This document shows positions 11,291 to 22,840 of a stretch of 64,000 nucleotides of DNA, piece by piece (the stretch's first letter is position 1; every line of letters begins with the position of its first letter). The notes below the pieces were generated by a model, which searched no databases, was not told where the DNA came from, and worked only from the letters and a program-made list of their open reading frames with translations. The stretch is from Inia geoffrensis. Lineage: Eukaryota; Chordata; Mammalia; Artiodactyla; Iniidae. A program made the position numbers and the translations under genes. Where the stretch lies: NCBI GenBank assembly GCA_036417435.1, contig CM070900.1, positions 169,746,815 through 169,810,814 of the forward strand, in the 5' to 3' direction.

Positions 11291-12324
11291 CCTATCTACA
11301 CTCCCTACAAAATAGTATTATTCTTCTGCTTTGTTACTCATGAGTGTACTGCCACATAAAATCAGTTATTTGTTCAACATAGGTTTAGAAAACTACTGCA
11401 GAGTTACTCATACCGTCTGTAGAAAATATTTAGAGTAAAAGACCGTTGGATCCTATAAGAACAACAAGACTCATTATTTTGGAAGTTTCATCAGTGCAAT
11501 CTGATGTAGTCAGGACTTTCCAGGTAGAAACTAACTACTATGGCACAAAATAAGCTTAACTTAGAATGTACTAATTTTAGTTGGTGACCATCATTGCTAA
11601 TGGATGGGGTTTAAGAAGATAAGCACTATCTTAAGGTTTTAAAAAGTTTTAAAAGTAAGTCACTACTTAAGGTGCTCAGAATGAAGCTTAGACAAATACA
11701 AGACCAGAGTGTTTTAACTGGAAGACCAGCTAAACATCAGAACATCAGAACAGTGGAATCCATCAGATTTTCACTCACAAGTGCTGGCTAACAACTAGCC
11801 AGGATTCTTGCAGAAGAAATTAGCAGTTATATTTTCTGTTTACTGTTTATTTTCAATTTATTTATGTGCATCAATTTGGATACAAGCAACTCTTTTCTAT
11901 CAATAGTAGAACACTCTAATGCCAGTCAATAATTGAATAAATGGGTTTCCTGCTTAGCAGTGGCAGAAGTTATTCCCTCTCTCCTGAATCTTGACTGGAT
12001 TTCCTCACCCTCAGCTCTCACCCTCCACCAGCTGAGGGAGCAAGAGACCTCCTCTGAATGGGACACAGGATCAGCTCTCCTGGGGCTTCTCCCTGGTGCA
12101 TCTCTGTTTTAAACTGAAGTGTCTGCTCTATATAGTTGCACTGAAGTTTTATTTTGTCTGAGAAGTCTTACCATCAAAGAGCTTGTATTTTAACGAAATA
12201 GTTTTTTTTAAAAATTTACTTGGTAATATAGAAGGCAAACATATTCTCCATTATGTATGATTTGTGCATCCCTTTACTGAAATTTGGGATTTTTCAAAAA
12301 TACATGTAAATATTGCAAATATAC
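11291..12324. other. Unique sequence, no gene seen
   Basis: AT-rich DNA with short frames only. A tiny duplicated unit (aacatcag twice) lies near 11737-11755. The stretch 11990-12110 is less AT-rich but has no coding frame or splice pair I can support. Confidence 0.55.
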
Positions 12325-12368
12325 CCTCTCTCTCTCTCTCTCTCTCAAGAGCCCTCTCTCTTCCTCTC

Positions 12369-12457
<89 letters not shown>
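12325..12457. repeat. Compound (CT)n-(CA)n microsatellite
   Basis: CT repeats at 12325-12346 and 12353-12416, interrupted by AAGAGC, switch directly to CA repeats at about 12416-12457. Frames through this region give Ser-Leu or Thr-His strings and are not genes. Confidence 0.98.
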
Positions 12458-12458
<1 letters not shown>

Positions 12459-13259
12459 CAAGGGAATGCCATATGTCCCAAGTGAGACCTACTTGGAAAA
12501 GCAGAAATGCTGAACACATCACACAGTATCATTGTGACAGTACATTTGTGAGTTTTCTCCCTGGCAATGAGATTTTTCTCACCCTCAAGACATGCAAAGG
12601 ACTTTTTTCATCTGTTCTTCTTATGTTAATAATTTTCTCCTATAGAAGTGAGAATTGTCAAAACTTAACCATTTGAGGCTTTGGCATTTAATTAGGTGAC
12701 GTTTTTGAGAGAATTAGATCTCTGGGAGGAAGTGATAACTTTTAAGGTCGGAGGTGTTGAAGAGCTGCTCAGGTGGTCAGTGGATGGGTATCAGCAGGTT
12801 GTGAAAGGCGCATACCTGCGTTTAATATGTTGTTTGACATTTTGTGTCCTCTCATGCCCTTGCTTATTTTTGTTTTAGAAAATTAGTATTTCAACAATAG
12901 TAGAAGAGATGACTTAGTTAGGTGTAATGATGTATTCTCCTGTGCTACTCAGGTTAATAGTATAATGCACACATTTTTTTTGCAAGTGTGATGCTAATTT
13001 AAAATGCTATTTGAGAAACTACATAAGAAACGCTGTATTTTCCATGTCTTGGGTTGAATGCCTATGTCTGTTAAGAACCTGCCAAACATGCTTATTTAGT
13101 ATGAATACTTCCTTTCTTTTATAAATCAGAGTTGCACTCTGGAGGGCTGTGATCAACCTTTAAAAACATTTTACTTAGGCAAAGGTTGAAGTATGTACCA
13201 TGCTTGGGGCAAAGGCAAGCCCAGCTATATCTTTTATCACATTGCTTTGACCATTTTTC
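12458..13259. other. Unique, repeat-poor sequence
   Basis: No coding frame or clear repeat. The stretch from about 13010 leads without a break into the CpG-containing segment at 13260 and may be part of the same conserved block. Confidence 0.5.
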
Positions 13260-13873
13260 AGCTTTCGTCCTGTCTTAACGAATCAGCTCTATCGGTCGAT
13301 TAATTGTTTCACTGTACCTGCTATCTAACACGAAGGCACCTGGCAGAACAGCAGGAGAAAGCACGTTTATCTAAGTCCTTCCGCGGCTGAACACTGTAGC
13401 TAATCTCCTTGCAAATTACAGTCAGAGTTGTAGTTCATCCATTAGGCTGGAAAAGACAAGAGTCCCAAGCAGCCCTGGTGCCTTTTCCAGTTCCCAGGAA
13501 ACCCTCGGCGTGTGTTGCCTGCGCACAGCGAGTGTTTCCTGCTAATCAGGTCAATGATTATCGCCCAGCTCCGGGGACCTGACAGCAGCCTATCACAGCA
13601 GTTAGGGAGCCGCCAAACGCAGCACGCTCACCGAGGAGATCCCGTTAAGAAATATCGCTCAGTCCTCATTTACTCACTGGAACCTCGGAGGATTTCAGCT
13701 TCTCTTTTTTGTTCTCTTAGACAGTGAGGGGCTCAGCATAAACAGGAAAAAGCAGCGGAGCATGCAGCTATTTGGCAGGTGTTGACTGAAAACTTCGCTC
13801 TCCCCACCCCATTCACGGTTGATTCGACTGATTGCTCACCTCCTTCACAGTGAATATTTCAATTAAGGTAAGT
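13260..13873 (+). promoter_or_regulatory. Candidate first exon / promoter ending in a consensus splice donor
   Basis: A repeat-free segment with more CpG than its surroundings (for example ccgcgg near 13381, ccctcggcgtg near 13502, ccgaggag near 13632). It ends at AAG|GTAAGT, with the exon edge at 13867 and the intron from 13868; this is a perfect match to the mammalian donor consensus. No long coding frame crosses the donor, so if transcribed it would be a 5' untranslated first exon. I do not recognise the gene. The 71-codon frame at 13512-13727 has no family features. An intergenic enhancer or a chance donor match is the alternative. Confidence 0.35.
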
Positions 13874-16299
13874 GCCGCTTCATCTGAGTGACTGTGTCGA
13901 GCTGAATTTCTGCACTGAAAGTTCTAACTGACTATACTGACATTCTGCACTGCAGCAAGTGAGTATTTCTGTCAGGAGAAGGCTTAGTTTACAAGCAGTT
14001 GTACTAGAATGAAACCCGGTGTTTGAGGATAATATTACAGAGCAATTTCTTTTGAAATCTAAGTATTCTGCCTTTCATCAAGAGAAAATGAAAGGAAATA
14101 TGAAAAGAGTGAATTTCTCATTTTACCTTTTTAAATATCTAGAGAACTGTGCGGCGCTAAGGTAACTTGATTTTGATTGAAGTGTTTTGTTGATGTCATA
14201 TGGCAAAAGCTCTCAGTCTAAAAGCTTCAAAGTTAAATCAGATGGAAAGAACATTTGCAAATGAGAGTTGAGATTTTGTGCAGCTTTTTCCTTTAACAGC
14301 GTTCCTGAGCTCCCTGTGGGTTGAAGGATTTAGGACTAAATCCCTGAATATTTTAATAGTGTCCATTTAGCAATTAAAATTTAAATAAAGTTTCTGATGT
14401 AGCTGTTAAGAAAAATGAACCAAAAAGCATTATCATACCACGGATATGATTTATAGTTTTTATATGAGAGGTGAATTTTTAATGAGATAATTTAATAAAA
14501 AGAAAAATAAAGAAAATTACCTTCTTTCTAAAATACTTTTGAAGGGAGAATTATTCAATAATGGATTCAAATTAAATGTTTACTGACATCTTGGCTTTTA
14601 TGTTTGAAGTTGTACTTTGTCATCAAACAAGAGTGAATGGAGGTTAAACTTGTATTTTACATGGCTTAGGGCAATTAATGTAATTTAGACAAACTAGTCC
14701 ACATTATTTCTTCTAAACCCTTTTTCCTCATAAGTTTGTTAAAAATATCTAGAGGGAATGGAAGCAACTCTTCCAAAGTTAGATTTAATTATCTGAACTT
14801 TTTCTTTTCTATTTGAACTATTTGAACTATTTGAACTTTTTTCTATCTGAACTTTTTCTTTTCTATTTTCTTTTCTATTTTACTTTGCAAGTGTAAATAT
14901 AGTCTTATGGTTTTCTCCCACATCATGGTAAATTTCTATATAATCAAAAAATAAAATGATTTTATCCGTATCATTATGTATGACCAGTTGATTGCTTGGC
15001 ACTCTAGCCACGTGAGTGAATAATCTTCTTATAAGCCACTTATCTTCTTATGATGTAGTACTTATACTTCAAAATGATTTTCTAACAGAGACAAGTGCTA
15101 TTTAAAATACAAATGTATACTGTCATGAGATAATACTTACACAGGTTGAATTTCAATAACATCTGTTATGCTAAAGCACAAAGTAAAATGTTGCTGCTTT
15201 TGTGTAAAGATTTATAATGGTATCTTAACTGTGCTTTTTAAAATGAGCACTCATACTTCATGAAATGTTGATTCTGCCCTCCTCCTATGGGTATTCTGAG
15301 ATGGGACATTTTATAAAGATGTCAGAACATTGTTTATATTAATTGGCTAGCCTTCCAAAATTCTCTAGAGAGCTTTTCAGGCGGATGCTATTGCTTCTCC
15401 CACAGGAATAAAATATTTTTAGGATACCCATAGGCACTGATGTGTACTAGCTGGTTGTCTGTGTGTTTTAGCCAAAGCCTAAAGACATTTATTTCTCTCT
15501 GTCGCACTGAGACTTCTATCTCTTTTCTCCAGCGAGGTGGTTTTTCAAGTGATTCAAGATACCTCAGAGAAGTGTTTGACTAGTTACTGTCATTGAGTCT
15601 TTGGCATCTTCTTTTCTTACATTTTAAACAACATGGATAAACAGGAGGAGGCAACATTAACCAAACCGGGTCACATTTGTTAGTAACAAACTTGTACATT
15701 GCTGATAACATCTCTGTATTATAAACTATTCCTTGTGCCAAGTTCAAAATCCATGGTGATACCCTACCCAATGAACTTTTATTAGATGTACTTAGTTGAT
15801 GTATATGACCCTCAAAGGATGTGCTTAGTGTGTAATGGGATATTTATTTTAAAAAATGAAGGTAGCTGTAGTTTTTATTTAAAAAGATATACTTAAAGTT
15901 TTTAAAGGGATTTTAGCAGTGTAGTTGTTGTCTTAATTTGCATTATACAGGCTGAAAAGAGAATGAAGAAAATCTTGGTTACACTTGAGAATTAGGAGCT
16001 GTTTATGTTTGGTAGCTGCCTCAGTCAGACTTTTTTTCGTATATTATCCCCAGGTTCCAGCTTGCCTCTAGGTTCTAAACTGAATCCCGTTTTTCATTTA
16101 TTTGATGGTAATTTATTCCTTCTGTGACATCAGAAAACATCTTGTAGGATAACCTCACTTAGAATAGGCAGTTTCAAAATTTAAATTAAAAAAAAATCTG
16201 TTAGAGCTTTATAAAACTTTTCTTAAGAATTATAACCTGCTCCTAGGTAGGTGGTATTTTCAATAAAAGTCAATGGGGTGAGGCAGTGTTAACCATGAC
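13874..16299. other. AT-rich unique sequence
   Basis: About 2.4 kb with no gene and no confident transposable element. It follows the candidate splice donor, so it would be intronic if that exon is real. A local repeat cluster is listed separately at 14794-14885. Confidence 0.55.
14794..14885. repeat. Short degenerate tandem repeats
   Basis: Units of ctgaactttttcttttct and ctatttgaa recur several times with small changes. This is typical slippage-derived simple sequence. Confidence 0.8.
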
Positions 16300-16495
16300 T
16301 CCTAAATGCCAGACACCTGGGGGTATAAATTTTCTATGTATAATTATATAATCATCAGGTCAAAATGATGACATTGGAGATAATTTACCCCAATTTTCCA
16401 GATGAAGAGATGCAGGCTGGGAGAGCAGGCTGGGGACCTATGATTCAAGCTCAGGTCAGACAGTATTTAAAGCTCGTAATCTTTACACTATACTT
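16300..16495 (-). mobile_element. MIR SINE, diverged
   Basis: The + strand shows the reverse MIR pattern: a 'ttttccagatgaagagatgcaggctgg' like run (16397-16423), then 'gattcaagctcaggtcag', then 'ctttacactatac'. An old, decayed copy. Confidence 0.7.
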
Positions 16496-18164
16496 TTTAT
16501 CACTTTATACATGGTGACCTATTCTGATACTCATGAATATCTGATAGTGCAACTTAATTATATCACCCTTAGAATAGTTTAATTCTTGGCTTACTCAAAA
16601 TAAATGATTTTGTAAACTCCATAGCTACCAGTGTTTGAAAGAAGCATATATTTTTTTCTTTGAGGTTCTGAAGGAGGTTAGTGCTCAAGTCTTTGCATCA
16701 AGTTGATTCTGATTACTACTGACAGAAAAAGCACTCTACTATAGGGATAATCAGCACAGAAATTTAGTATCTGCAGTATAAACATCTTTCCAAGAGAGGT
16801 AGATATACTCTCAGGATAAAAATCAAATAAAGAGTAGAGATACAAATTCAATGCCACTTTTGTTGAAATGGAATTAAAAGGAAGTTAAGGAGAATTTATG
16901 TTTGTGGCAAAATACATTCACAATATTAGAAAAGATAAAGAAGTGAACAGAATTGAATGTTGGAAAGTAGACTAAAGAAAAAAAATAGATTCAAATGTAC
17001 AGGAGTCTATTTGTTCTACTGACTTTACATAAGCCTTCCCATATGTACACAGAGATTTGCTATAGCTAATTATGTTGATATTGTGACAGTGTTATCCAAA
17101 GCAAAATCTGGTCCAATCTAGGGCAAAAAGGGAGAGATGTTATAAAATTAGGATTGACCTGAAAAATCTAATATGATGAGCTCTCATATCCAAGGATGTG
17201 CTGAGATGTACCGGAAGCTGCATAGTTATAAAATATGATCCTTTCTTATGCTCCAACCTGTTCTCAAACACTTAAACAGATAATATGGAACCAGATACTG
17301 CAAAGAATGGATTCAACAATGATTAGAAACATGATCAAGAAACGTATAATCTCCAGCCACCAGCCAGTTTACTTTCCATTTGCTAGATTTTATGGTCAGC
17401 TATTGGCTTTTTCTAGTTGTATATAAGAATAACAGAAAAAACAAAGTATATATAGGTAATCTTTATTACTATTCCAAAAGAATGGACATGATCTATAAAC
17501 AGTAGTATTTCAGAGGAGCTTGTTATGCTGAGCACCCACCATGCATAGGCCTCCCCACCCAGAAAGTATGACGTGTGTCTAGGCTCTACAAGCCACAGCA
17601 GATATGACCAGAGATGAATGTACCCAGATCTATGACAGCCATCTCTACAGTAGCCAATGGCTACCATGTAGCCTTTCAAAATAACCAAGTCAATAAAGAA
17701 TGTTTTATGTAACACATAGATGATTTAGTGACCTTAAGTATAAATTCAGCATACTGTGGATAACCAGCAGTAGATGGGCAGGGGCAGAAGTTGGGAAACA
17801 TAGAGATGATGGTCTGCAGAAGTCATGAATAAGCTGAACTCATGAGGTTGGTAGGAAGGAAAGAAAAGTTAATTCCCTTAGGTCAATTTGAAGACAAACA
17901 TTTTCTGACTCACCATAATGGCTAAGCACAAAAATAAAGACGTGCTCCCTGTACAGAAGCAGAAAGTATATGTTATCCTGAGTGGTATTCCAGACACACC
18001 ATGCAATGGTGAGACTTTTTCCTGTTTTCCACATTTTTCTCTGTGGTTTCAGTTCCATTAACCAATTCAAGCTGAGCACATCTGTGTCTCTCACAAACTA
18101 AAAGCTTATAACTGGCCCAGCATCATACATATTTATAGTCTCAGTAGACAATGAATAAGGCAGA
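16496..18164. other. Unique or unclassified sequence
   Basis: No gene is supported. Frames at 17235-17426 (+), 17413-17715 (-) and 17840-18094 (-) are short and featureless. The block 17440-18110 is less AT-rich and could be an old LTR or DNA transposon, but I cannot name one. Confidence 0.45.
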
Positions 18165-18400
18165 AATGTGTAGTGGTGGAAAGTACAGTTTCTGGGTTCA
18201 GCTACCTGGGTTCAGATCCCACTGAGGGTACTTGCTAGCTCTGTGACAAGTCAGTTAAGGTGTCCAAACTTTATGACCTTTAAACTGGAGCAAATAATAG
18301 TGCTAATCCCACAGCAGTGCTGTGTGAAATAAAAATGATAATTAATATAACATACTTACAATTTCTCAGGTGCTTAGGAAATAATAGTTGTTATTATAAA
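18165..18400 (+). mobile_element. MIR SINE
   Basis: A good MIR match: 'tagtggtggaaagtacag', 'ctgggttcagatcccact', 'ttgctagctctgtgacaag', and an end of 'gcttaggaaataatagttgt'. It is nearly full length. Confidence 0.88.
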
Positions 18401-19164
18401 CCAGAAACCTTGTTTTTAGTCCCTCACCTTACCTGTCAAGTAGAGAAAATCCAGTATGTTCCTTCTCCTTAAAGACAATGCACACCTGGGCCATGCCAGA
18501 AGATGGAACCATGTCCTGACACTGTTTATATCAGTACATTTGAATTTTAGGAACATACACTTTTTCTTCTACTGGATTTACACAGATGTGTGGCTGTTAC
18601 TTTAAAGAAAGTAATTTGAGAGATGGCTTAGAGAAAACTTTCTATTTTGTCAATGGCTGCTTACATACTATAAAACCAGACTTGAATAGTTGACAACATA
18701 GAGAGTGTAGTGTGTGCATAGCTGAAATTATTCACTATTTTGCCTTTTACAGAAAAAGTATGCTGGCTGCTTGTTTAGAAGAGAAACAAATTTATGAAAC
18801 TAATTCATATACCGTATGATTTTATTATGATCGTAATAAATATTCTGTGGAATATTTGTAAAATATCTTGAAGATGACTATCTAAAAATCTATTTCCGGT
18901 TAGATTCAAACCTATCATTTCCTCTTCTAACTTATCTATATCTTGCTCTGGGATTTAAATCCTCTAGTTATAAAGTTGAAAAGTTATCAAATACCATTTA
19001 TACATATATATGTGCATATGTATATGTGGAAGTATATCATATTTTATGTGTTGATTCAAGTAATCCCCATAAATAAAAGGTATTTTCTGCAATGGAATTC
19101 ATCGTTTTCCATCCTCCAAGCCACGGATTCTTATATGTTTTGCTATATATGGGAATCAGTGACT
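18401..19164. other. AT-rich unique sequence
   Basis: No gene or clear repeat is seen. A small TA/TG alternating stretch lies near 19001-19025. Confidence 0.55.
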
Positions 19165-19365
19165 CTGTGCCTTAAAGTGGCAGATTCCTGAGGCTCATTC
19201 CTGGAGTACTGATTCTGTAGGTCTGAGAAAGGACCCAGGAAACACAGTTTTAAGATATATGCAGGTTATTCTGATAAAATCAGAATATATAGGAATGTGG
19301 CCTAATCACTGAGGTTTAAACAACTTCCCAGGCAATTCTGACATGCAGACAAGGTTGAGGATAGC
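19165..19365 (+). mobile_element. MER5-type DNA transposon relic
   Basis: The order 'tgaggctcattcctggagta', 'tgattctgtaggtctgag', 'acagttttaa', 'caggcaattctgacatgcag' follows the hAT-Charlie nonautonomous element MER5 in sense orientation. It is strongly diverged, perhaps with an internal gap near 19255-19310. Confidence 0.5.
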
Positions 19366-19373
19366 TATTATAG

Positions 19374-19517
19374 AGCAGCACCTCCCAACCTGAATGGGCA
19401 TGCAGATTACCTGGGCGTCTTGTAGGAAGGTTCCATAATGGAGCCCAAATTCTGCATTTCTACCAACCTCCCAGGGATACTGACACTGCTGGTCTATGAG
19501 AAATGCTGCTCTCATTC
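19374..19517 (-). mobile_element. MER5A-type hAT transposon relic
   Basis: About 144 bp with related ends (agagcagcacctcccaacc at the left, and ctatgagaaatgctgctctc at the right, read in reverse). Internally it shows 'gattacctgggcgtcttgta' and 'aattctgcatttctaccaac', the antisense of MER5A. It lies head-to-head with the MER5-like copy just upstream. Confidence 0.65.
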
Positions 19518-20364
19518 TCCGCCATACTGCTCTATGTTTGCCCCTAGTAGGTAAGTATTCAAGGACCTACATAGGATATGACTTACAGCCCAGCTTACCT
19601 GGCCTAAAGGTTGATAAAACCTCTCAAGAAGCTCTTTTGATTATAGAAGGATGATGGGACGTTATAAGCCAGGTGAAATTTGAGAAACATTTTTTTTTAA
19701 TCTATCGTTGATTCCCACTACTCACTCTGGATATAGAGTAACTGGATGTTTTAGAAAGCAATGTATTTCTAGCATGTTTAATTCTTTGCATTGCTAACAC
19801 TTGCTAACAATATTTAATTCAAAGCATTGCTAACGTATTTCATTCTTTGCAGTTAAGAAAGAGCAGGGTGATCATTGCTTTCCCAGTCCCACTTCTGAAT
19901 GTGTAGAAATTTTGGAATTTAGCACTCCCCAGGATAGCTATATACCAAGGTTCCAAACGCATCACAAAGGCCAACTTCTCAAACAGCATTTCAGTTCTCT
20001 TTATTCTAGGAATGCAGTCCTAAAGCATCATTATTTGTCACTTCAACTTTTCTTCTTTCTCAAAACTAAATGGCAAGGATATAGATTTCAGCTTTCGCCT
20101 CTATTTAACCTTTTCTCTCTTTCTGTTCCCAGCTGCCACATTTCACTGTTATTATTCAAATCTACAAAATACAAAGGGAAATAGATTTCATTAGTATGGA
20201 AACAAATTTTGGATAATTTATATTAATATTTTTAAAATTACAAACCTGCCCATAGAATTCCGTTACTCTTCCATATTTTCTTCTAGAATGCTTAACATTT
20301 TATTAACTGTACACTTTTAAATTTATTTGATTGTTATTTGTCTCCCTCTCTAATTACACTCTAA
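19518..20364. other. Unique sequence
   Basis: AT-rich with no gene. A local unit (cattgctaac / tttaattc) recurs at 19775-19850 as a small degenerate repeat. The 90-codon frame at 19912-20184 is featureless. Confidence 0.55.
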
Positions 20365-20512
20365 TTAGACATTAGAATGTAAGCTCCATGAAGGCAGGTT
20401 TTTTTTTGTTTGTTTGTTTTATTCATAGCTGCAACCCAGTACCTAGAATAGGGCCTGGCATAGAACAGATTTTCATAAAATATCTATTGAACGAAGAATG
20501 AATAGATATTCC
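20365..20512 (+). mobile_element. L2 LINE 3' end
   Basis: Shows the classic L2 tail: 'gaatgtaagctccatgaagg', 'agggcctggcatagaacag' and 'atctattgaacgaagaatga'. A T/TTTG-run is inserted near 20399-20420. Confidence 0.85.
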
Positions 20513-20679
20513 AAACTAATAAATTAGTTATAAGGGCCATGTGTTAGGATTGAGGCAAGTACCTAAAATATGATAGTTTTGCTTTTGCTCAGTACTATGG
20601 GTAAGGTTCAAGCACATTTCCCCAAAGACTTACACTCATCCACTTAATGTACTTAGTTTTAGTGTGCCCCTCTTAAATG

Positions 20680-21170
20680 TCAGGTACTGGGCTAGATGCT
20701 ATGGATACATGTTGACAAGCTATAATTCCTCTGAATAATGTTCTTGCCTGTTGGTCAGGGACAGACAAGGGAAAGACCAGTTGTAATACACTCTGGTGTG
20801 TAATCATGAAAAGATGTGTATGGGGTGTTATTAATGCCCAGGGAGAGCTCCTGACTTAACTTGGAGAGGCCATGGAAAACTTACTAGAAGTCTCCTGAGC
20901 TATAAATGAAAAGGGTGGCTTGAATTAAGACAGACAGAAGAGGAGGGGTTATAAGCTGCTACTAGAAGTGACACTGTGTCCAAAGGCACAGAGAATTCCT
21001 ATCCCCTCCAGGACCACGTTAGTTTGATATAACATTACGATATGTATGTGTAATAAGAGGCAGCTTCATTTTTCTATGTGAAAAGGCATTTGGATTCCAA
21101 CCCAGGAATGATGGGGATCCATTAAAGAATTTTGAGAATGGGAGAGACAGAGTTATTGGTGCCCTATTCT
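20680..21170 (-). mobile_element. L2 LINE fragment
   Basis: The + strand reads as antisense L2: 'caggtactgggctagatgct', then purine-rich sequence, then 'ggggatccattaaagaattt' and 'gagaatgggagagacag'. Old and diverged; edges are uncertain. Confidence 0.6.
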
Positions 21171-21894
21171 GAATCTTGCATTATATTTTTCACTATTTCA
21201 AATCAAAACATATATATATACACATACATTAAAAATACCTATGAAAATTAAAACAAAAATATATCAGGGGAGAACATGAGCTTTTGGTGGGCTGAAGGGA
21301 GACAGAATAAGATATTCTTAAAATGCTGCACCCAGGATCTGTGGAAATTCATATGCAGGACTTGAAACCAAACCAGAGGTGGAATGAGCATGAAATTAGC
21401 CAAGATTGTATCCATATGTGACTTTCAGGGGCTCTGTTTTGCAGGGTTAGGAGAGAAATTTATTTCAGTTTCAGAGTTCAGGAAAAATGGCAGACTCTGA
21501 ATGGCCACATCTGCTAGTATTGACATGGAGTAGAATTCACACTCTCCTACCAACTGACTAAGACCTAACAGAAAAACCTCTATTTCTGTCTGGATACTTG
21601 TAGGACAATCAAATTCAGCTGTTCAAATTTAATGTCCCTGACATCCTCAGGAGGCTAACATTTTGACTCTTTCATTCTATAGGTATAATACTAGGTGTTA
21701 ACTCTAGCAGAAACTGCTTTTTTTGTGCAGTACTTTGCATTGTTGTTAACTATAACTGAAATTCAATAGGAGATGTCATTTACTCACAGTTTTTCTCTTA
21801 CCATTATACCCCAAATCACTCTTTTTGTGTCTTTCTCCTTGCTGTTAATCTGATAGTTACTGCTGATTCCCTGATGATGGTTTCTCCAGCAGGA
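21171..21894. other. Unique sequence
   Basis: No gene or confident repeat beyond a short TA/CA run at about 21210-21228. Confidence 0.5.
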
Positions 21895-21990
21895 ACCATA
21901 ATCTCTGTGAAGATAGGGACCTAGTTTTGTTCACTGCTTAAGCCTTAGCACATGCATCAGTGTCTATCATATAGCTGGTACCGATGTGTT
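21895..21990 (+). mobile_element. L2 LINE 3' end
   Basis: 'accataatctctgtgaagat', 'ttttgttcactgctta' and 'tatcatatagctggtacc' follow the L2 terminal region. Diverged. Confidence 0.65.
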
Positions 21991-22002
21991 AAAGGAAGGA
22001 AT

Positions 22003-22072
22003 GGAGGAAGGAAGGAAGGGGGAGAGAGAGAGAGAGAGAGAGAAAGAGAAAGAGAGGGAAGGAGGAAGGGAC
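22003..22072. repeat. (GA)n / GGAA-rich microsatellite
   Basis: GGAA units followed by (GA)n at about 22022-22042 and GAAAGA variants. It sits at the 3' end of one L2 relic and just before another. Confidence 0.95.
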
Positions 22073-22079
22073 CAAGGCA

Positions 22080-22840
22080 TCTTCCCATCTTGCTATCCTC
22101 TCTTTAACAGCTCAGCAAATGGCACTATAACCTACCCAATGGGCCAAGTGAGAAATCCAGCTATCATCTTTGCCTTACCACCTTTCACACCTTACACATC
22201 CAATCAACATGTGGTCCTTTCTGTTCTGCCCTTTAAATCTGTCTCACATGTGTTTGCATCCTTGCCCCCCCACGGTTCACACCTCCGTCATCTGTTACTT
22301 GCTTATGATCTCTATGTTATACCCTTCTTCTTCACAAAATAATGCTCCTTACCATCAGAAGATCGACCTCTCTAAGACAGCCTTGATCACATGACTCCTA
22401 TGTTAAAGATTTTCCTTGTAATTTCCGCCCTCTTTTATGATATTATTCCAACCTTCATGAGGCATCCATTTTTCTGGAAGTTCTGGTTGCTGCATCCTCT
22501 TGAGTCTTGCCTAACCTCTAGCAGCTTATTTCCCAGCCACCTTGGGTTCCTTATTCCTGAGGTTTCACGTTCACCGCCTATCATATTAAGTTACCTTTTT
22601 GCCTGGCTAGATCTCTTGATCTGTAGAACACAAGATGTCACTTCATCCAGATAGATTTTGGCCACTACCAGTCTAGTAAAATGTTCCTCCTATCAGTTTC
22701 CATAATACACTTTATGCCTCTTCTCCTCCAATCCCAGAACTCATCACACCGTTGAATAATGCTAAATTCCAAACCCTTTGATGGCAGGCTCTATGTGTGT
22801 TTCATTCACTACCTTATTCCTGGTGACAGACACTAACATA
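22080..22840 (+). mobile_element. L2 LINE fragment (ORF2 and 3' part)
   Basis: Pyrimidine-rich sense L2 sequence: 'ccagctatcatctttgcctt', 'gccttgatcacatgactcct', 'gagtcttgcctaacctctag' and a terminal 'tttgatggcaggctctatgt'. Short open frames at 21986-22342, 22170-22394 and 22391-22654 are shadows of this decayed reading frame, with no catalytic motif kept. Confidence 0.7.

Noticed and set aside
12251..12676. Frames of 66-130 codons with Ser-Leu and Thr-His strings
   Set aside because: Direct translation of the CT/CA microsatellite.
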